DNA of 41,136 nt from a virus, in IMG/VR virus record IMGVR_UViG_3300028173_000020, positions 1 to 41,136 of that record. One strand, written 5' to 3'. Of this stretch, positions 36,012 to 41,136 are shown in pieces (within the stretch, counting starts at the first letter, position 1; the number at the start of each line of letters is the position of its first letter). The translations under genes and the position numbers were made by a program. The notes below the pieces were generated by a model. That model worked only from the letters and a program-made list of their open reading frames with translations. It made no database searches and was not told the origin of the DNA.

Positions 36012-37213
36012 AGGTGGGTGTCCCCGGTGTCGGTGAACTGGCGGTGGGGCCAATCCTTGACCAGTGGCGCGACGAACGGCCACAGCGTCCCTCGCAGGTC
36101 GTTGAAGATGAGCGCGCCGCCCTTGGCCAACGTGCCCCGCTCGATTGCAGCACGGGCACACTCCACAGCGGCGACGCCATCGACGGCGACCAGGTTGTAG
36201 GGCCCGTTATCCGTGACCGCTTGCGGGGCGATGTAGTCCTCGTTCTCGCCGTCGGGCACCATGCACAGCGTGAGATTGCCGGGGTGCCCCATGCGCTCGT
36301 AGCGACTCCAGCCCCATGCCAGCCACAGCGGCGAGTGCTCCACGCTGGTGACGGCCCGCGCTCGCTGCGTCAGCCACAGCGTCGAGTCGCCGGAACCGTA
36401 CTCCAGCACGTTGCAGGTCGAATCCAGGTGGGTGTCGAGCCAGTCAACAGCGTCGTCAGCCCATCGCGGCCGCGCGACGATGCGCTGCGGGGGCGGACTG
36501 TTGTGCAGCCGCATGACAGCCGCGATTTGGCCGGGGCTGGTCGATGCATTCTCGCGCAGCGGGCCCTGCCCGATGATGGTCCACGGCGCCTTCTGCGCAG
36601 TCTGCCCCGCGTCAGGAAACGCACGCGGCCACATGTTCGCGGAGTGCTCGAGGCACAGCGTACCGACGCCAACGCCCCGGCAATCGTAGGGCACGTAACC
36701 GGCCTCCGTCAGCCGCATAGAGACGGCGCCGTCGAGACCCTGTTGCAGGTGACAGGGGAACCCGCCGGCCATCTCCATCGCCTCGGCGGTGATCGAGAAA
36801 GCGCACCCGGAATGCCGAGCCTCGCCGTGCCATGCGGCGACCTTGAGCGTGGACACCTCGCAGAACCGGACCACCGACGACACGCACCACTCGGCGCCAG
36901 CCTCCAGCGCCTTGACGGTGTCGGCGAAGCGGTACGGCGGGGGCAGGTCGTCGTCCCCGGTGAGCATGAGCAGTTCCCCGTCGGCCATCTGGCGCGCAGA
37001 TTCCCACCGCTGGCCCGGCCACCACTTCTTGGTCGGAGCGTAGGTCACGCCCAGATCGTCGCACACCTCGCGCCCCGGATCGTCCGGGTGCCCCGAGACA
37101 ACCGCGGCGACCTCCCATCCCTCGACGGGGTCTTGCGCCAGCGCCAGGCGTAGCACCTCGCGCAGCAATTCGGGGCGGTAGTGGGTGGCGAGAATCCAGG
37201 TTGCGCGCTTCAC
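35993..37213 (-). CDS. GT2 glycosyltransferase fused to methyltransferase domain
   Basis: A 406-residue two-domain protein. Residues 4-200 resemble GT2 (GT-A) glycosyltransferases: ATWILATHYRPELLREVLRL, WESARQMADGELLMLTGDDD (the DxD-type D87-D89 metal site), and DGAVSMRLTEAGYV. Residues about 250-406 look like an AdoMet-dependent class I methyltransferase: NVLEYGSGDSTLWLTQRA (268-285) as motif I, TSVEHS (289-294), and VTDNGPYNLVAVDGVAAVEC. The two activities in one chain suggest a sugar is added and a methyl placed on it, or a methylated sugar made. The start is GTG 37213 with GTGA overlap to portal. The sulfotransferase gene follows. Confidence 0.75.
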   Translation of the reverse strand: MKRATWILATHYRPELLREVLRLALAQDPVEGWEVAAVVSGHPDDPGREVCDDLGVTYAPTKKWWPGQRWESARQMADGELLMLTGDDDLPPPYRFADTVKALEAGAEWCVSSVVRFCEVSTLKVAAWHGEARHSGCAFSITAEAMEMAGGFPCHLQQGLDGAVSMRLTEAGYVPYDCRGVGVGTLCLEHSANMWPRAFPDAGQTAQKAPWTIIGQGPLRENASTSPGQIAAVMRLHNSPPPQRIVARPRWADDAVDWLDTHLDSTCNVLEYGSGDSTLWLTQRARAVTSVEHSPLWLAWGWSRYERMGHPGNLTLCMVPDGENEDYIAPQAVTDNGPYNLVAVDGVAAVECARAAIERGTLAKGGALIFNDLRGTLWPFVAPLVKDWPHRQFTDTGDTHLCVRPS

Positions 37214-38565
37214 TCGGCGGGCTCCATTGGCTCGGGTTGCTCGTCTTCGGCGTCCATCGGCGCAGCGTAGCGCACCGGTGCCACGTACAGGTAGCCCTCG
37301 GCGACAGCCGACGGGAACGCCACCTCGACAGCGCGGCGCAGCAGCCACCGAGTCTTGCGGGCCACCCGCTCAAGCGGGAGCGTGTAGGCGTCCAGCGCCT
37401 CTTGCCCCGCCGCCTCGCGCGCAGCGAACGACCCGTGCTTGAGCAGCCCCAGCAGCTTGTGGGACTGATTCAGCGCGTATCCAATCAACCGCTCGTAGAT
37501 CGCCGCCTGCGCCGTGAAGTCGGGCACCGCGTCTTGCGGGCTCAGGAGCTCCACCTTGTAGGCGTCGTTGATGACGAACGGAATGTGCTCGGCAATGTAG
37601 TTTTTGAAGTGGTCGCGCAGTTCAAGCGCCACCGTCGGGTCGCCGCCGCGGGTCGGGTCCATCGGCGTTCCGACCCACGTCCCCAGCGCGTTGACCTCGC
37701 AGGCCAGGGCTTGCAGCCGGTAGATATCGATCAGGGCCTTGATCGCCTCGACCGCTGGCCGCAGCGACGAATAGCCCTCCAGGTCGGAGGGCCCAGCCTC
37801 GTGCAGGGTGAAGTGGCAGACGTGTTCCCACGGGATCGCGACGCCGCCGCTGTATTGGTACGGCAACCGCTGGATCACGGCGCGGGGCCGCTCATTCTGG
37901 AGCACCCACCCGGACACCGTCCAAGGCGCGCGAAACTCGGGCAGGTTGAGCAGCGGAACCGTGGCCATGCCGAGGTCGCCCATCGGCATCGTGTGCAGGT
38001 CGGCGGACAGCTCGCCCCACGAGAACCCGGACACCATCGCGAATTGGATCCAGTCCGTGTGCATCCTCAGCAGGTCATAGTCGGGGCAGGACTCCGTCCA
38101 CGAGTGCCACGCGCGCTGCTGGATCTCCCACTGCACATCGCGCCAGAAGGTCGCCAGCGGGTCGTTTTGCTGCCACGCCGGGATCTCGGGTTTCTCGATT
38201 CCCCACGGCGCCGTCGCGATGTTGCCCACCGTGTCGTCCACAGCTGCCGCGACCTGCGGGATGTTCCGCAGTCGCCACAGTTCGCCGGGGTCGGTGCCAC
38301 ATCCGCGGGCCTTGAGCGGAGACAGGTCGGGATGGTGCTCGAGGCGCAGAAGGCCACGGCACCACGGCAGACCTGGCCGGCCAGCAACCTCCCACGATCC
38401 ATCCGCGGACTCGGTCGCCGTCGCGGCGCCGGTGTCAATCGGTGCCTCCGAAGCCTCGCGCCACTGGATACCCTCGGCGGCGCGGCGCCACTCGCGGAGA
38501 TGTTCTTTCTTCATCCGGGGCATCCTGATCCCCAGATCGTCGGCCTTGCCGTCCTCGGTCACCAT
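37210..38565 (-). CDS. portal protein
   Basis: A 451-residue portal protein that forms the dodecameric DNA channel at the capsid vertex. The order next to the large terminase and the sequence pattern agree: GTDPGELWRLRNIPQVAAAV, WDIQ-like W-rich segments (FWRDVQWEIQQRAWHSWTES), SGWVLQNERPRAVIQRLPYQ, and a C-terminal helical SHKLLGLLKHGSFAAREAAG. ATG 38565 or GTG 38562; the latter makes GTGA with the terminase stop. The gene downstream is the glycosyltransferase instead of the protease. Confidence 0.8.
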   Translation of the reverse strand: MVTEDGKADDLGIRMPRMKKEHLREWRRAAEGIQWREASEAPIDTGAATATESADGSWEVAGRPGLPWCRGLLRLEHHPDLSPLKARGCGTDPGELWRLRNIPQVAAAVDDTVGNIATAPWGIEKPEIPAWQQNDPLATFWRDVQWEIQQRAWHSWTESCPDYDLLRMHTDWIQFAMVSGFSWGELSADLHTMPMGDLGMATVPLLNLPEFRAPWTVSGWVLQNERPRAVIQRLPYQYSGGVAIPWEHVCHFTLHEAGPSDLEGYSSLRPAVEAIKALIDIYRLQALACEVNALGTWVGTPMDPTRGGDPTVALELRDHFKNYIAEHIPFVINDAYKVELLSPQDAVPDFTAQAAIYERLIGYALNQSHKLLGLLKHGSFAAREAAGQEALDAYTLPLERVARKTRWLLRRAVEVAFPSAVAEGYLYVAPVRYAAPMDAEDEQPEPMEPAE

Positions 38566-40124
38566 GCTCGTCTCCTGCTCGCGGGCTTGTCCGGTACCCC
38601 AAGATAGGTGCCGCCGCGCGATCTGTCACCTCCGAGATAGATGACAGCCTGGGAGAACGCGTCAACCTCGTCGTCGTACTTGCCCGACGGAAACCGCTTG
38701 AGCACTTCGGCTACACGTCGCACCCACGCGCGGCGGTGGTCGTCCTCGTGAGGGATGAACACACGCCCCGCGGTGACAGACTGGCCCGCGATGTTCGCCC
38801 GCTCCTCTTTGCCGCCCATCTTCTGGGGCGAGAACCGGAACACGTTGGTGATGCCCTCCTGGCGCTCGAGGTCGCGGATCAGCGCGACGCCGTTGGCTTG
38901 GTCCTCGATGACCAGCCGGACCTTGTCGGTCCGCACGGTGCGCGGAGTCCACGCCCTCGCCATCTCGGCGGCTTTGACGCACAGCCCGTCGAAGTCCAGC
39001 TTCTCGGCGTAGGAGTAGAGCAGGAAGTAGCACGACAGCGTTTCATGCCGCGACCCCGTGCGCACCAACTCCGCGCCCTGCATCTCGTAGACCGGAAACT
39101 CGCCCGTCACCATGCGCGCGCCCCACACCTGGAACGCGCAGCGGTCGGACCTCACGGCCTTTTTGAATGCGGAGTCGATGGAGATGGCGACGGTGTCGAA
39201 CACCACCTCGGGGTCGTTGAGCGCGCGGTCCAGGTCGAACCGGCGGAAGTGGCTCACGTCGAACTTGCCGCCGCCTTCCGGGATCGGGTTTTGCTGGTAC
39301 AGACACGCCCACTCGGACGGGGTCGAGGTGGCTTTGATGTCGTCCCAGTGCTCCATCCCGAAACGCTCGGGGTGCAACGCCTCCCCCTTCTTTCGGTGGC
39401 GCTCGTCTCGGACAGCGACGGCGGGGTAACTGACTACCTGCCACCGGTCGCCGTCGTCTGCCGCCATCAGTCGCCCCGGCAGGTCGTCGTCGTGCCAGCG
39501 CGTCATCAGCATGACGATACCGCCGCGGGGCGATAGCCGGTTGTAGATTGAGCTCCGGTAGCGGTCGTGCACCATGTCGCGGTGAGCTGCGCTATTGGCC
39601 TGCATTTCCGATTTGAACAGGTCGTCCAGTATCAAGATGTCCGAGCCCGACCCAGTGATTGAGCCACCCACTCCGATTGGGTTGTAGCCCCCGCCCGCCG
39701 TCATCCTCCACCGCGTGATGCCCTTGCGGTCCGTCTCCATGACGGAGTCGGGGAACGTGTCTGCGTACCAGTCGCGGCGCACGATGTCGCGGCAGTCGTA
39801 GCTGAATGAGTTCGCCAGGTCGGACGAGAACGAAATGACCATGTACTCGAGCGTCGGGTCATGGCCCAGCCCCCACGCCGGGAAGCACCGCGTGGCAATC
39901 TCGGACTTGCCAGACCTCGGCGGCATGAAGATGGCCAGCCTGGGTTTCTTGCCCGCCTGAACGTCGCGGTAGAACTGCTCCAGGGCCGCGCAGACTTCCT
40001 CGTGTACCCAACCCGCGAGGTAGCCGGGGTTCGCGTCGATGACGAACTCCAGCAGGCTGTCGCGGCGGGCCACGCGGTCGGCCTCTACGCAGATGTCGAT
40101 GGCGGCGGTCAAGGCATTCCCCAT
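38559..40124 (-). CDS. terL: terminase large subunit
   Basis: A 521-residue packaging motor. ATPase: Walker A FMPPRSGKSE (66-75), Walker B ILILDD (163-168), followed by VMLMTRWHDDD. Nuclease (RNase H-like): SIDSAFK (D317), VIEDQANG and KYDDEVDAFSQAV near the C-terminus. The protein pulls DNA into the prohead and cuts the concatemer. The start ATG 40124 lies within the end of the zinc-ribbon gene. A TTG (40112) making TTGA with that gene's stop is an alternative. Reading from 40244 is considered too long. Confidence 0.93.
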   Translation of the reverse strand: MGNALTAAIDICVEADRVARRDSLLEFVIDANPGYLAGWVHEEVCAALEQFYRDVQAGKKPRLAIFMPPRSGKSEIATRCFPAWGLGHDPTLEYMVISFSSDLANSFSYDCRDIVRRDWYADTFPDSVMETDRKGITRWRMTAGGGYNPIGVGGSITGSGSDILILDDLFKSEMQANSAAHRDMVHDRYRSSIYNRLSPRGGIVMLMTRWHDDDLPGRLMAADDGDRWQVVSYPAVAVRDERHRKKGEALHPERFGMEHWDDIKATSTPSEWACLYQQNPIPEGGGKFDVSHFRRFDLDRALNDPEVVFDTVAISIDSAFKKAVRSDRCAFQVWGARMVTGEFPVYEMQGAELVRTGSRHETLSCYFLLYSYAEKLDFDGLCVKAAEMARAWTPRTVRTDKVRLVIEDQANGVALIRDLERQEGITNVFRFSPQKMGGKEERANIAGQSVTAGRVFIPHEDDHRRAWVRRVAEVLKRFPSGKYDDEVDAFSQAVIYLGGDRSRGGTYLGVPDKPASRRRAW

Positions 40125-40339
40125 GCCACGGGGCTGCTCGTCTCGCCGTCGAGCGTTGGTCGGCACATCGCACAAAAGACCTGTGACGGATACACGTGGT
40201 CCCCGCACTGGCGACAGATGCGCCACATGCGCACGACCTTCCATCCGTCACCCTCGTCGATGACCTCGTCGATGCGCGCAGCCCACGCGGCGCAGAACTC
40301 GGCCTCGGCGGCTTCGTATATGTCGCTGGCGGCGGTCAC
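40109..40339 (-). CDS. small zinc-ribbon protein near terminase
   Basis: A 76-residue protein. TAASDIYEAAEAEFCAAWAA is helical; CRQCGDHVYPSQVFCAMC forms a four-Cys zinc ribbon. GTG 40339 overlaps the upstream stop as GTGA, and its stop lies inside the terL 5' end. Such proteins sometimes lie near packaging genes, but no function is known. Confidence 0.6.
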   Translation of the reverse strand: MTAASDIYEAAEAEFCAAWAARIDEVIDEGDGWKVVRMWRICRQCGDHVYPSQVFCAMCRPTLDGETSSPVAWGMP

Positions 40340-40542
40340 TCGACCTCGTCGGATCGGATGTACCCGTTGGCCCGAAGCATCGCCTCAATCTCCTCGTCGG
40401 TCTTGTCGGTCCACATCATCCGCGCGACTCGCATGCTGACCATGGCGAGGGACTGCAACGGGAGCCTGCCGCCGGTATACCGTCGAAGCTTGCCGATCTC
40501 GCCATCGCCGCGGACGGCCGCGAGGAGTTCGTCGTCGGTCAT
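40336..40542 (-). CDS. hypothetical helical protein
   Basis: A 68-residue protein between the two terminase genes: TDDELLAAVRGDGEIGKLRR, YTGGRLPLQSLAMVSMRVAR, MMWTDKTDEEIEAMLRANGY. Mainly helical, no recognised family. ATG 40542 makes ATGA with the terS stop. Perhaps an accessory of terminase assembly, from position only. Confidence 0.6.
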   Translation of the reverse strand: MTDDELLAAVRGDGEIGKLRRYTGGRLPLQSLAMVSMRVARMMWTDKTDEEIEAMLRANGYIRSDEVE

Positions 40543-41039
40543 GCCGCCCTCGCCAGTTCGCGCTCAGCTTCCCTCTTCGCCTTCCGAACAGCCTTGGCAA
40601 CCTCGGGGTCCATGGTGTCGCCGCCCGTCACAGCCTGCGCCGCGTCGTCCTTGCCCTTGGCGTACTCGATGGCACGGGAGTAGCGGCCAAGCCACTCGCA
40701 GGCTTTGTAGGTGACGTTCAGGTTCTCCTCTTGCTCGGCGAGCTGGAGCATTCGGGCGACGGTACGTTGACGGATGTCGGCCAGGTCGGTGGCGTCTACC
40801 GAGAGGGTCACATCGGCTCGCCTCGACACCGGCGCGGCGTTGGCCTCGGCGTCGGTTCGTGCCCGCTCGAGCATCGCCTGGAACCGCGGGTCTTTCATGC
40901 ACCGCGACACCTGCTTGCCGGCGGTCTTCTCGCTGAACCCGGCCTCGCGGCCCAGACCTGCGCCGTCACCACCGGTCGGGTCGAGGTGGGGGTTCTCAGC
41001 GATGAGGCGAGCGAGGGCTTTGCGTTGGGGAGAACTCAT
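40539..41039 (-). CDS. terS: terminase small subunit
   Basis: A 166-residue protein. SSPQRKALARLIAENPHLDP is followed by an HTH-like GLGREAGFSEKTAGKQVSRC and MKDPRFQAMLERARTDAE. A long helical core comes next and a basic C-terminal tail EVAKAVRKAKREAERELARA. HTH plus oligomerisation helices fit TerS, which recognises pac/cos and recruits TerL. ATG 41039 is chosen; a GTG nine codons upstream lies in the palindrome region. The adjacent large terminase supports the assignment. Confidence 0.75.
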   Translation of the reverse strand: MSSPQRKALARLIAENPHLDPTGGDGAGLGREAGFSEKTAGKQVSRCMKDPRFQAMLERARTDAEANAAPVSRRADVTLSVDATDLADIRQRTVARMLQLAEQEENLNVTYKACEWLGRYSRAIEYAKGKDDAAQAVTGGDTMDPEVAKAVRKAKREAERELARAA

Positions 41040-41136
41040 GGGAACAGTGTGGACACACCTCCACACTCCGTCAACACCTGTGGTTTTGGGCCATGTCTAC
41101 ACCTCGTGTAGGGGTTGGCGAAAATTTGCGCACAAG
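41040..41136. promoter_or_regulatory. repeat-rich region upstream of terS
   Basis: Three direct copies of AGGTGT(A/T/G)(G/T)(A/C)C lie on the minus strand: 41104-41095, 41079-41070 and 41060-41051. A perfect 8-bp inverted repeat AGTGTGGA/TCCACACT spans 41046-41067, and a 6-bp palindrome CTACAC-CTC-GTGTAG spans 41097-41111. TTGACG (41076-41071) could be a -35. It may hold the late promoter/operator or a terminase binding site. No gene is seen. Confidence 0.5.

Noticed and set aside
1-41136. Integrase, excisionase or partition genes
   Set aside because: None of the translated products shows tyrosine or serine recombinase motifs or ParA-type ATPase motifs, so lysogeny cannot be claimed from this window.

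Overview
The window is a GC-rich (well above 60% by eye), gene-dense tailed double-stranded DNA phage genome, about 41 kb and possibly complete. A full siphovirus-type head and tail module is present: small and large terminase, portal, HK97-type prohead protease, capsid, decoration protein, tube protein, tail-assembly chaperones with a frameshift site, tape measure and tail-tip proteins. There is no contractile sheath, integrase, excisionase or RNA polymerase, so a siphovirus is likely but a temperate lifestyle is not shown. The host cannot be named. Signal peptides, an amidase endolysin with holin-like partners and a lytic transglycosylase weakly suggest a Gram-negative host.

Layout. (1) Positions 1-11315, minus strand: early and replication genes. 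They include a DUF3310 protein, a MazG fusion, RusA, a DnaB helicase, an initiator carrying an internal four-copy iteron-like array, four DNA methyltransferases, an HNH nuclease, a lytic transglycosylase and many tiny genes. Most join by 4-nt ATGA/GTGA or TGATG overlaps, which fixes many starts. (2) Positions 11316-11448: a divergent control region with two back-to-back promoters and GCAAC/GTTGC half-sites. The left promoter seems to give a leaderless transcript for a Cro/repressor-like HTH protein. (3) Positions 11449-17914, plus strand: small accessory proteins, a PD-(D/E)XK exonuclease with a RecT-like annealing protein, a GIY-YIG-like zinc-ribbon protein, a densely folded tRNA-like region, and two copies of one promoter/leader module. 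One divergent minus-strand membrane gene lies at 16112-16549. (4) Positions 17942-41039, minus strand: lysis, tail, head and packaging genes. If the ends join, leftward transcription from block 1 would enter this block through 41040-41136, which holds repeat motifs just upstream of terS.

The most unusual feature is a modification cassette inside the head operon, between portal and prohead protease. It encodes a GT2-like glycosyltransferase fused to a methyltransferase-like domain (35993-37213) and a PAPS-type sulfotransferase (35295-36011). The position suggests the genes are expressed with the virion proteins and may build a methylated, sulfated glycan on the particle, or modify a host surface glycan. 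Other points of interest are the in-gene iterons, a methyltransferase start remnant next to an HNH gene, the tRNA-like fold, the twin promoters and the leaderless regulator.
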